NCBI GenBank assembly: GCA_026260175.1
Contig: JAKCWW010004866.1
Coordinates: 1-37,100, forward strand
Direction: 5' to 3'
Source: Reticulitermes lucifugus
Taxonomy: Eukaryota; Arthropoda; Insecta; Blattodea; Rhinotermitidae
DNA length: 37,100 bases
Under the pieces are notes generated by a model that worked only from the letters and a program-made list of their open reading frames with translations, did not search any database and was not told where the DNA came from. Positions 1 through 12,000 of this stretch are shown here, one piece after another. The position numbers and the translations under genes are program-made. Every line of letters starts with the position of its first letter. Position 1 is the first letter of the stretch.

Positions 1-110
1 ACATAAGCGAGGAACAGCAACGGACCTAATACGCTCCCTTGCGGCACTCCCGACGTTGCTCTGGGAAACATGCAGTCTTTTGCCACTAACTAAAACATGG
101 TGGTGTTGCT
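1..110 (-). pseudogene. Non-LTR retrotransposon reverse transcriptase relic, cut by the window edge
   Basis: On the minus strand the frame reads SGVPQGSVLGPLLFLAYV, the conserved RT block of Jockey/CR1-type LINEs; the VPQGS codons are at 33-47. Upstream (about 60-110) the homologous continuation (VLVSGKRLHV) is in a different frame, so a frameshift has occurred and the copy is dead. The element ends near the pogo insertion at 147 or was broken before it. Confidence 0.8.
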
Positions 111-146
111 ACTCCTGTGTACTATCAGACACCAGTATTCCAAATA

Positions 147-932
147 CAGGTAGTTCTCATTTTACGCAATTTTGCTTTAACGTGGCTTGAAAATTTACAC
201 GATAATTTTCGGTTTAACGCGATTTGGCATAGACGATCCGTGATCATGCTTATCTTCTATAGGAGGCTAGCAGGAAGTGACGTCACTGTCACGCCATCAT
301 TTACATGTATGGATTGATTACAATGGTGATATAACCAAGCGGCTCATGTAGTTTCCTCTTCAACAGCATTGGCTTTTCTTACCAATAAGAGTGAGAAACG
401 TAAATCAGCATCGCCTAGTGCAATCCAAGTGATAAAACAGCAAAAGACAATTGGCATTGAAGAGAAATAACATGTAATAAACTGACTTGAAAAAGATGAA
501 CGAATTGTTGATACATGCAATAATGTTAGACTCACTCATAGTATCGTACATACAATTCATGATAATGCCAGTAGAATTAAAGAAAGTGCCAAGTTAGGAA
601 CTGAAGTATTTGTTTGTGTAGCAAGACTACCACAGTCCTATCGGAATGAGCCATACCAAAAAACTATGGCTGTGAGCCTCTTACATTTTTATTGCATTAG
701 AAATAAATAAATATATTGTATAGAATTGTATGTATACTGTATAGAAATGTATATATACTGTATATACTCTACAGGTCCATGTGTCCACTAGTGGTATAGT
801 CGTACACTATATAGGATGAGGTTGTCAGTCCCCAAACCCCCAGGAAATACATTGTTTTAAATGGGAATTTTGTGTTTGATTTGCACGATGCTTTTCATGA
901 ACGTAACCCTGGCATAAAACGAGAACTACCTG
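147..932 (+). mobile_element. pogo/Tigger-like DNA transposon, deletion derivative (copy A)
   Basis: Terminal inverted repeats start CAGGTAGTTCTC at both ends (12 perfect, about 20 imperfect), and the element is flanked by TA at 145-146 and 933-934, the Tc1/mariner-pogo target duplication. Inside, on the plus strand from about 364, a decayed frame SEKRKSASPSAIQV then QQKTIGIEEK ends in a stop. It corresponds to the CENP-B-type HTH start of the transposase in copy B (27203-28221). The catalytic DDE part is absent. An ATG-rich stretch about 700-770 is low complexity. Confidence 0.85.
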
Positions 933-934
933 TA

Positions 935-2146
935 TTTGTAATCACCTTTTGCAAGTAATACCTTTTTCCCTAAACATAGGCACCAGCAGTCACTTTATAC
1001 ATTTCTGGCTGTGAGCATGAATTATGTTTAATTCAGGTATTTATATTTTTATGTGTCATCTGTATTCAGTCTGATGCAGTAAGAGTCTGTTTATTTAATG
1101 CCGCTGTTAGCATCTTGCACTGTAATATCAAATAGTAGGATGGAAAGGATGTAGAACGAAGTGGCCATGCTCTATTTGAGGTATTATCCTGACATTTGCT
1201 TGGAGAGACTGAGGAAGACCACTGAAAGCTGTAGTCAGGATAGCTGGTGTTTGGGCTGTAATTTGAACCAGGGACCTCTCAGCTGCGAAGGAGGAGAATC
1301 TGTAAACATTCAGTAAATAAAACACAGGGTATTTGTAACTGAAAAAACATTTTTCAAATTTTAGGAAACATCGTGTCGATGAGGATGAATTTTTGTAAAA
1401 CTGCACTCAGGAAGAGTCGTGCTTAGGCCATAATAATTTGTTGCTTGACTTTGTGTTAAAAGATACCAAGAAACCTAACACATGTTATGTGTTTTTGTTG
1501 CTTTGGTTGAAGTGCAGTGGAGGAGGCACGTATTTTCAATAATCTGTGATGTTTGTAGTCTTGATAAAGGTAAGCTTGTTTTATAGCAAAGGACACTCAT
1601 TCTTTTTTAACCCTTTGAAACTTGAAGTTCATCTAAATGGCACTTGAAAATCCAGTTGTGTCCTCAGAGCACATTGTCTCCATTACCAAGGTCAGTTGGT
1701 TAACAGTGTTCAGGGGAATAATCTCATCTGTATTCTGAGAATTGTACCGAACACACAAATGCCATAAATCCTTGCTGAGCATTGGAGTTGCATTCCCGAA
1801 AACTGCAACATAGAGCAACACTGCTCAGAACAAACATTTTTTCCAGTAACAGTTTATTAAAATACCAGAGAGTCTGGCCATTATGATCACACCAGTTGCC
1901 AGTGAAAACATTAATCCAAATTTGGGGAACGTTCGTTGAGTTTTTGTGAATTCAATATGTCATTTAAATCAGAACCGTGTTGTTGGGAGCAGTGTTAAAT
2001 GAGGACTGCCTCTGCAGTCTATGGGCATAGTGTGAAGATTTCTCAAGTGTTAAAGTGGGTGGTACATACAGTTATCACTGTGCTTTAGGGGCTGAATAAA
2101 TGTTAAAATGTCTAAAATGTGATATTTATTATTGGTTCTGTTGCAG
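935..2146. other. Upstream flank/intron sequence
   Basis: This lies left of the first visible Nup98-96 exon and ends in that exon's acceptor. Apart from the repeat at 1179-1298 I recognise nothing; I found no FG-repeat coding exon here. Confidence 0.5.
1179..1298 (+). repeat. Relic of a dispersed repeat with an LRKTTE-type reading frame
   Basis: The plus strand is open as RYYPDICLERLRKTTESCSQ then DSWCLGCNLNQGP. I recall this pattern (CLEGLRKTTxNxSQDSxxPGRDLNxGPPE) from spurious proteins and repeats in cockroach, termite and other insect genomes. That is memory only, and the copy has several substitutions relative to it. Boundaries were not determined. Confidence 0.45.
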
Positions 2147-2385
2147 AAGTCCTTGTTTGATGGTCTTGAGGAATCTGACCCCACTTTGCTGGATACTTTC
2201 CAACCTCGCTCCAGCATCAAGAGACTGATGTTGAAACCAAAGGCAGCAACCCCAACCAGTGGACAGGTCACCACACAGTCACCAATTGCTGTGCCAGGAC
2301 AGACTGATATGTTAGAAGCTGATAAGGAAAATAAAGATGTTCGTCAAACTAGTGTCATACTTCCAGAGCAGCCTGAGGACTCATG
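2147..2385 (+). CDS. Nup98-96: Nup98-96 exon 1 in window: disordered linker before the autoproteolytic domain
   Basis: Acceptor TTCTGTTGCAG then AAG in phase 0; donor TG|GTATGT leaves two bases of a Trp codon. It encodes about 79 residues starting KSLFDGLEESDP, followed by SSIKRLMLKPK, which resembles the KKLVLK-type stretch of Nup98 upstream of its proteolytic domain. A DKEN motif sits at 2321-2332. The piece is low-complexity and Pro/Thr/Gln-rich near its end, as expected for the unstructured Nup98 linker. Identity rests on the phase-correct join to exons 2-4. Confidence 0.88.
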
Positions 2386-2985
2386 GTATGTGTTTGAAGT
2401 GCTTCATTGCAAGTTCAGTCAATCTTAATTTGAATGCTTTATTTATTTATTTATTCATTCAAGATAGCACAAAATGGTTTGATGCCATAGCAAATGGTTA
2501 AGCACTTTGAGACAGTTTGTTACTGCGTGATTCTGTGAAGCAGTGGCTCTTAGTGTTCTCACTTGTTTGTTGTTGTTGTGTTTTTTTTTTTTNTTTTATG
2601 AAGCTGTAATTTGTTCTCCCATGCATGTAAGAAACCATGTTTTACACTGATACAAAAAAACTGACAAAATTATTATATTGTATGTCCTGTTGAAATCAAG
2701 GTTTGTAGTCCTGTTATTCAGCAAGGCGATAACAGCTTTCAGACTGAATAACAAGTAGAATTTCCAGAATTTATCCTTCTCAAAATTTAAATTTGTTGCA
2801 GGCTGCGTAGATCACTACGTAAAAGTACGGGAGAAAGTGAAAGAGAACATGAAATCTCAAATGCACAAGAGATACCATCATCACCTTTAATAATAACCAC
2901 AGTTATGAGGTGTGTATATTTTATTAGGTTATTAAATTGGTAGAGAGTGCACGTGTATATTGTAGTATAGTATGAAACTTATCAT

Positions 2986-3029
<44 letters not shown>

Positions 3030-6000
3030 GCGAGGGTGTGGACTGGTTTCAGTCATCTGGGGTGTTGTTAGCACAATGATAATTCTGTGGGTTTTTATTA
3101 AAAGTGGGGAATTTTGTCACCACTGAGTGACTGTAAGCTTTTAAAGCAGGACTGCTGGATAGTGTTCATAAAAATGTAGACTTAATCAGATTCCTGTCAT
3201 ATGACTGATATTTGTCTCTGAGAAATGAGGTTTTTATGGCAGTGAATATTAAGATTATGGCCTGATGTAACACACTGTAGTTCAAGGGATGGGTGTCAGT
3301 GTTTCAGAGGAGCTTGCTGCATCCACCTTGGTAGAAGACCCTGAAGGTGGAGACAGCAGGTGACTCAAAAAAATTTCTTACCTGTGTACCGAACTATAAG
3401 CATCATATCCAAGAATCTGTCATGTTTTGTTTCTGCTTCAAAGGGTTCAGCATGGGAACAGTATGACATTTTTCAAGGAATCTGTGGTTGTTCATAATAG
3501 TGTGTGAGAAATGTTACATGTCTGAATCAGTCACTAGCAATGTTCGGCCTTCGTTATGTTTGTGGCAGTAGCTAGTGACATTTGATAATTAAAAATTATA
3601 CTAACGCTGATTCCAACAAAGATTTAGTTAGTGTTTTTTGTGTGATTTTCTTTTTTATGTTACTGATTGCTTTTTTGCAAAGTTTCTGGTGTTAGAATTC
3701 CATCACACTTGTGGTTATTGTCTTGGTTTGGTTCAGACCCATACATTTTATTGTGTGTTGCCATAGTTGATGGTGGTGTGGGATAACTTGAATGTCTATG
3801 CAAGGTCAAGTAGTTAATCCCAGTTTTTAGCCCAGAAGTGGTGATTGGTAGTGCTTTTTATGTTATCATTTTTATTGCATTCTTATACTGAAACTTGTTT
3901 TTACTACGTAGGATGTCCAAAAAGTAAGATAAGACAGTTACAGCATAATGGTTGGTTGTGTTAGAGCATTCACCATCAGTTCAGACCTCCTTCCCCCTGA
4001 TTTCCATTTGTTTGGGCCATAAAGTAGTATTTTCTGGAAGGCACTTTGACTTTTGCCTTGACTTTTGCTGTGAGGATATGGTTAGTCACATACCAGGGGA
4101 AAATTCCTTAATAAGCAAGATTGTGGTTAAAATAGTACAAACATGTACCTTGATTGCTATGTAATATCATAATGGTATAATTAAAAGTCATGTTGTAAAA
4201 AACTGTTAATCTTACTTTGCAGACCCCTTTGTATAATTATATCAACAGGAGTGTGATGAACCACTATTAAATGTCCTTTCTTTCAGTCCGGGAAGAAGAA
4301 TCAATGACTCAGTTATTGACAACACTATTGCAGACATAAAAACACAGAAAGACCCCAATTGTTCATCCCTAAACATGGATGATAAAGAGAATGTTAGCAA
4401 CAACAGCTCAACATCATCTGGTAAGTTGCAGTTTTCTTTTTTGTGGTATCACTGTCTTTACAATGCCTTAAATACATATGAAAATCACGTCTGACTAAAA
4501 TACCCAACATTTAGGACTTAGTAGGTTTCATTTTCCTAGAGGATTTTAGTATTTGCATTTATTACTAGACTGCATATAGTTAAACAGTAACTTTTTAAAT
4601 TTGAAGCCATAGCATTCTATTATTAATAAATAATTGCAGCAGTGTTATGTATCATGTATTGCCCCAACTTGGTTTTGCCCTTAGGCCATCTTCAAGGGTA
4701 TCTACTTGTAAGCTATTAAAGTTTACCTAAATTTTACCTAATCCTTTGAAGCTGAAGGTTGACTAATCAGTGTGAAGTGTGCTATGGAAAATACCAAAGG
4801 TTGGTTAAGTCAACACTGAGCATGTGCCAATATGGGACTTCTTTTAGAGCCCTGTGGGATGTTTGCACCCCTGTAGCTGATGTGCTGTGCCTACCCAAGT
4901 GAAAAGGGAATTTTTTCAGTCAGTATGTTCCCATGTTATACCATTTCCAACATGTTCAAGTAATGTAAATGATCGATGCTTCAACAAGTGTATGAAACAA
5001 GTTGTATAAATTTGTAACTAATGTATCTCAGTTTCATTAAGACACTTATTGATATGAAAACAGACCGGAAGGTTTTATAAACAGTGTTAGGTAACGAGAT
5101 TGAAGGTAAAGGCCATCATGTACAGACATGAATCAGATCAGAACATGTACTTATGCCTCTTACACACCAGCTAGCTGTAGCCTTGCTTGTTGATTAAACA
5201 TGTTTTACATGTTGCTTGATATTTGAAGATTAACAGGCAACTTAACTAACAGTTTCACAGATGAGAAGAAAGATGAAAAATGTTCAAGGTATTTAATGAA
5301 TGTCTTGTTGACTGTTCCAGATGACAGCTTGGAGGCAGATGAACCTGCTGCAATCATGGAAGGTCAGGATTCACATCCAACTGGAATTGTGTTGCGTCGA
5401 GTTGGCTACTATACAATTCCATCTCTGGATGAGCTTGTATGTCATATGCGTGATGATGGCAGCTGCGTGGTGGATAACTTTACAGTTGGTCGTGAGGGTT
5501 ATGGCAATGTCTTCTTCCCTGACTCATTTGATGTGGCTGATATTAACCTGGATGAAATAGGTGAATATGGCAAGCATAGGGTCATTATCATGTCTCACCA
5601 GTGTCGTTTGTCACTTGTTGACTTGCTTATTGTACAGGCCACAGCTGCCGAGTGCTTCATGCACACGTTCATTGGAGCAACAACAGAGTTAAAACGTACG
5701 GAAAATACTTTTTAAAGTCAGATACAAGTGGGAAGGGAAGTAAATGTAGTTCGTATTGGGGACTATGGGGTAACATAATAAGAAACAAAGTAATTATTGG
5801 ATAGGAAAGGAGAGTTTCTAAAGTGGAAGGCTAGACAGGTGTAGATGGGTATGTGTGTAGGGAATATGTTGTGCACGCCATCATCTATACTTGATGTGCG
5901 GCTTTTTGAGCATCACACTGTATGATGGGTGTACCTGATGTTAGGTGCCAAAGGATTAAACTCAGTATACTGCATTTACCTGTCTATAACTAATGAGAAT

Positions 6001-9000
6001 CAATTTAACATTCACAATTAAATAAAAATGTTTAAAAAGCAAACCACTTGTGTGGTGTCGGGGGATACGGACTTGTAACTGTTGAGTATCTCGGAACACA
6101 TGCACTGTACCATTATATTTCACAAACAGTAATTTCGGTTGATTTCCATTAAAATTAGCAAGATACTTTGCACACAAACAAATCATTTCTGGTTTGTGGT
6201 GCTGTTAGATTGTGGTTAGTTGACTTGGCTGTTGAAGTACATTTTGAAGTGAGAAACTTATCAGACATGTTTCTGAATTTCTGTGGTGTGTTTGTAAATT
6301 GATTGTCATATGAAGTGCTTTGAGGTGGGCCGGGATAGCGGTGTAGGGATCGAATCCCGGTGGGGGCGAGATTTTCAGCACCTGTCCAGACTGGCCCTGA
6401 GGCCTACCCAGCTTCCTGTGCAATGGGTACCGGGTCATTCCCGGGGGTCAAGCGGCCGGGGCATGGCGTTGACCACCCACCCCATCTAGCACCGAGGTTA
6501 AAGAAATACTAGTGCTATACCTCTACTTCCCCTCTGGACCTTCATGGCCTGTTCTAGAGTGAACTTTACCTTTACCTATGAAGTGCTTTGAGAACATTCA
6601 CGTATCAGTGGTATTTGGATACATAGATGTTGAAGTATACCAGAGTTTCCGCTTGTTCACTTTGTTTTCAAATGCTGGTTTAAGTTGTTATTGCCAGTAC
6701 TGAACATTTATCTGTATTAACTATGTGTTTCAGTAGTAATATTTCATAAGACTTTTACATTAATTATGCTAATGAAAGTTTTGTATATCAGATGATGTGT
6801 TTGTTGGAAACAGGGAAACAAGGTGATTCTTGATACACACTGTCAACAATTCCCATGAGCAGCAGATGATGCAGCTTATGTTTAAGTATAACTACATCTC
6901 ATGACAGATTTGAATTCATGGTTTTGGTTTTATTGTTTATTGCTTTATTGTTTTATTGTTTATATTTTATTGCAGTACACTTTCGTCACAAGGAAGTTAT
7001 GTTGTATCCTGATGACGAGAAGAAGCCTGCAGTGGGGTGTGGGCTAAACCGTCGAGCACAAGTGACTTTGGACCGAGTTTGGCCAATGGATAAGACTACT
7101 CACGGCCCAATCACAGATACAGAGCGACTGAAACAGATGGACTATGAAGGGAAGTTACGTCGAGTTTGTGCCAAACTGCATACACGTTTCTTAGAGTATC
7201 GGCCACAAACTGGTTCCTGGGTGTTCAAAGTGAGTACCTGAGATGGTAGTAGAGGTAAAGTTCACCCTATAACCTGCCATGAAGGCACAGAGGTATAGCA
7301 CTATTCTTTCTTTAACTTTGGCACTAAATGGGGTGGGTGGTTAACGTCACACCCCCAGAAATGACCCGGTACCCATTGTATAGGAGGCTGGGTAGGCCAC
7401 ATGGCTGGTCTGGATGGGTGGGAAAAATCTCGCCCCCAACGGGATTTAATCCCTGGACTGTCCAACAAATTGCTATACTGACTACATTGTTCTGGCCCAC
7501 ACCTGAGATGGTGGTGGTGGTTTAAATTAATACATTTTTATCTACTATTGTATGCCCTTGCAAGTCATGAAGCAAATTTTTTCTTATAAGTGTTCTGGTA
7601 ATTGATCTTGTCCTTCTGATTTCCTGTAATGAATTTGCCGTCTCATTTGATTCTTCCTTCTACACTTTCCAGCCAAAGGGCCAAGAAGATTTCTGTTAAG
7701 ACTTGTTTGTAATTTGCAGGATCCATTCAGCTGTCTATCAGACTGTGTAGACTGGACACTGATAATGGTGGTGATAATTGTAAACTCAAAAGTTTTTGTT
7801 TTAGGAAAGAAAATGTCAGAAATATTGTTTATTGTGTTGTTACATTCATGAGTTTCAGTCCAGGATATACATTTCCTTCCCCGCTCTTTCCCCCTGTGAA
7901 AAGAATTGGGTCTGTAATGACAGTGAGTTCTGGTATAATCATTAAGCAACATTTTAGCTAGTGGTTATGCAAGACAGAACTGTGTTGCATGTTGTCATCA
8001 TGTATGCTTCTGGAGTAACCTACTTGCTTGTCTACTGTGAAGGTGAATGCAAGATGTGATGAATGATCACAGAACAAACCACAGTGAACGACTGGAATTG
8101 TTCCTCCAAGTGTAGTACAGACCTCTATGTACAGGCATGCGAGTATCTTTATATTTTCATGTTGCACAGTTCTGCCTCCCAAGTGTACTTACCTCCATAA
8201 GGATTATGTTGCATAGATGTGTCATATATTTTATCCACACTTCAGACCGTGCTCTGAGTTATCAGGGACTTACCAAAAAAAGGGGGTGTGTAGGGCAAAT
8301 GAACTTGAAGTGAATAACTGTTTTAGGATATGGCATTCAGTGGTAGTTATTTAAATGGCTGGTAGTAAGTCTTGCAAGGAAGAGGTTATGCATTTGAATC
8401 AGTAATGACGTTTTGAAATGTGGCGTTTAGTAATTGTTGATATAATGTTTAGTAGTTTGTTGTTTAAGAAAGGAAATGAAAACTTATGGAAATAGAAGTA
8501 AACTGAACTTCATTGTACCAAACTTATTTTTTGTATCTAATACATGTCCTTTATGACATTTGAATGCATTCCTTTTACATTAAACTAATCCTTATTGCAA
8601 GGTTGACCACTTCTCCAAATATGGCTTAAGTGATTCAGATGAAGAGGACATACCAGTTTCTGATGTCAAGAAGTTCAAGCCTACTGTACATCAGCAAGAA
8701 GAAAAACAGCAGAAAAAGCAACAACAGAAAACTGAACAGCAGTTTCTATCCACAGAGGTCAGTCCACTAGGAAGCAAGGTACAACAGTATGGATGAGGTG
8801 ATAGCCACTTTGGTGTCCAAGAAACTATGGAACTTGAGGTTCATTGCTGTCTTCCCCATTGCCTGTACCAGTTGAATTTGGTTAATGTCCTTACATCCTG
8901 TTTTTGAATATGTCTTTTGATATTCTTTCATCAGTGCCTGTGTATCACAGGTACTCTCTTCCTTTGAGGTCTTCACATGAAGTTTCCTATGTACGTCTTA

Positions 9001-12000
9001 TTGTCCCCATGCATGCTACAGGCCCTACCAATTCTGATGTATCTGATTACCCTTGTATTATTGATGACGAGCATAAAAAGTTGTTTTTGCTTTTGTATCT
9101 GACTTACAATTTGGAACAATAATTTTCTGACATGTTTGTTTGAGCACCTTGTATGATGCAGAATATGAAACACTTTATTTACTTTGCGTGGAATGTGCTG
9201 ATAAAGACAAAAACTTTTTTTTTTGCCGGTGGTGGTTGTTTTTTTTTTTTTTTAAGTTAGGGTGGTGGTAAATCTATAACTACATCCAAGTAATTGCACT
9301 CAGATTTAAATTTGTGCCACTTTTCTGGGATTTTAGGTATTTCTGTGCATCAATTAATAGCTCTTAACATGTGTGCCAAGTTTTGTGTCTTTCCACTTCA
9401 AAGCAGTGGATGAAGAGATGGACTGGGAAGTAAGATTATGCATAATTGTGAGCTATACAACTCAAAAATTTTAGGGCAAACTGGAACACGATCTGACATG
9501 GATGGTTTAATAATGCTAATTGGCTGAGTTTGTGAAGGCTGGTGCCCTGAATAAGGTTCATTATCCAGCAGCTGGTTTGATAAGCATAAATTACTGGGAA
9601 AGAAATTGTCACAAAAGTAAGTCGGCAAAATATTGTTCATGTAACAGATGGTTTGCTAACATGCTAAAGAAGGTCATAGGCATAACCATGTACCATTTGT
9701 TACAGGTGAATCACACTTAGTGTGGTGAATGTGTTCTTTGAAAAACCACATTAACCAGATTCCACATTTGCCAGTTGAATACCGGAACATTTTCTAATGA
9801 GATGGGAAATTGGCCTGAACCGTGACACTCCAAGACACCCAAATACACCATTGTAACTTACAAAATATAAATCTAGACAGATGCAGTAACAAATATTCTC
9901 AGAATAATGTTTTATATTGATGTAAATAAGTTAAAGCAAATATAAAAGTAACATGCATTGTGATACCTGTGAGTCTGTGCATGTAACATATTTCTGTCAT
10001 GACATTTCTGCTTGTGACACAGGTGAGGGAGAGGGGGGAGGAGTTCATTGCTGCTTTTATTCCCAGGGAACAGGGTTGCTGTCAGCTGATGGAGGTGCCT
10101 CAGCTCAGATGTAGGCCCTGGGAGTGGTTGTAACTTGCGCAGGGAGTCCACAGTCAGCTACTTGTCTGTGCTTGGCACAGAACAGTTGAATACAGCAGTC
10201 AAGCAGTGGGTTGCAACCACGCTTCATAGCAGTCACTCACTGAAGTTGCTGTAAACTGATTGTGTGAAGGAAGTGCCTCTTTGGTGACAGTGTTAGTAAC
10301 ACTTTTACAGCAGGAGGCTAAGGTTCTTTGTTTTCCTGTAAAGCCACCACGTGCCTCACCTGGTTGGTATGGGGTCTTGCAGTGGGGGACCAGTAACTCC
10401 TCCACATCATCAGCACGTGACTCCCTTGCTCTTCACTGCGGTGGTGATGTTTCTGGTGTCCCTGTTGGCATTTGGTAGTTTTAAACACCCATATGGCATG
10501 TGGGTTTGGTCACTGCGGAACACTATTCACACAACCCTGGCCCCCTTGATATTAGATGGTGTTCACTATATGAGACTTCCTACACCAGCACAAGCCCATA
10601 ATTTTCCTTGATAGGTTGTCGTAAGGTCTTCCTTAGATTGTAGGGCTTGAATGTTGGTATTGTTCTATCCATGAGTTGCAGGGGAGACATAGTGTTTGGC
10701 AGAAGAAACCCCAATTTGACATGGAAGAGAGTCTCCAGGCTGAGAGGGTAGCCTGGCATATGGTTGATTATCATTATTTCAGCAGCCCCCCCCCCCATGT
10801 AATCAGCACAGAAGATTCAATGAATAAATATTGTATTACCCAGGCCCTGCAACTGCTGTGCCATGCAACTAAACCAGTCTTGTTATATCTATGAATAACA
10901 GATGGTATTTCGGTGGTTTAAATTAAAGTCACCAGGAGCAGTGTCACCAGGAAGAGAGCTGTTTGGCCTGTTGTACATTTGAATCTGTAGACACATTTAT
11001 TTTTCCTGCTTGGAAATAAACATATGGGATCACATCAAGAGCCCTGTTCTCCACATTATGAATCAAATTTTCTGGAAAATCAACACTTTTCACAGTTTCA
11101 CTGAATTCCCTGTGATAACTTCCACCGCCTGTATGGCCACACTGGCTCATTCACCACTTATGTGTGTGTTGTGCAAAATAGCTGATCTTCTGAAGCAATC
11201 AAACCACTTCTTACTTGCTATGAAAGTCCTTGGGTGATTCACCATAAAGCTGGGCTTTTTTATCATCTCAAACACCTTTGGATTGTTAGGTACATAGTTG
11301 CACTTATGGCAGCAGTTGCTTAAGGGCATATATCTCAACCAGTTGTGTTGCATTCATGTGTCACATTTCTACATTGTGTGCAAGAAACTTGGGGTGAAAG
11401 GAGGAATATTTTCATGGTGCATTGCAATAGATCCATGTAACTTGGGAGCATTAAGTGGCGGTCACTGATATTGTGCTACCTGTCAGTTGGAATACTTACG
11501 TTTACTTACATTTCAGATGTCACTTGGTTTGTCGGATGGGTTACTGTCTAGTGACATTGGTCATCGTCATGGCCTAATGCCTGTCCTCTTGGAGGATGAT
11601 CAGGATATGGAGGAGGGTATCCAAAAGAAAACGGGAATATATGGTAATGGTATTTTTGTGAATTTGCCATGATAATTGAATAGAAGTAATGTGATCATGA
11701 GTGGAACACCTTCCATTATATTAATTTTAAGTTTGTGCCATATGTGCCAAAGTGAAACATGTCCAGGAAGTTCAGTGTTGATTAAAATAAATTATTTTTG
11801 TTATATTGGCCCTTCTTCTCTTGTATGCTCTGTTCTGGAAACGTTGTGTAGAATTGTTAAAATATGTGTTAAAAGTTTCTTGTGATGTAATTTTTTCAGA
11901 TGAGGAATTGGAAAAAATGCAGCAGAGCCCAACAATGCAGTTGGCAAGAGAAGTTGGATCACCAACACACAAAGTGCAACTGATGAAGGCTTCCTTCTTT

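Larger units (their letters stand above)
2910..4286. other. Intron 2 of the visible gene
   Basis: It holds a trinucleotide microsatellite (2986-3030) and a mariner-like deletion derivative (3911-4231). Nothing is recognised in 3031-3908. Confidence 0.7.

Noticed and set aside
5321..5560. Overlapping 79-codon frame in the +1 register of exon 4
   Set aside because: Shadow of the Nup98-96 frame, which has clear homology.
7584..7952. 122-codon minus-strand open frame in intron 5
   Set aside because: No recognisable motif, no splice or promoter context; length is possible by chance in a 37-kb window.
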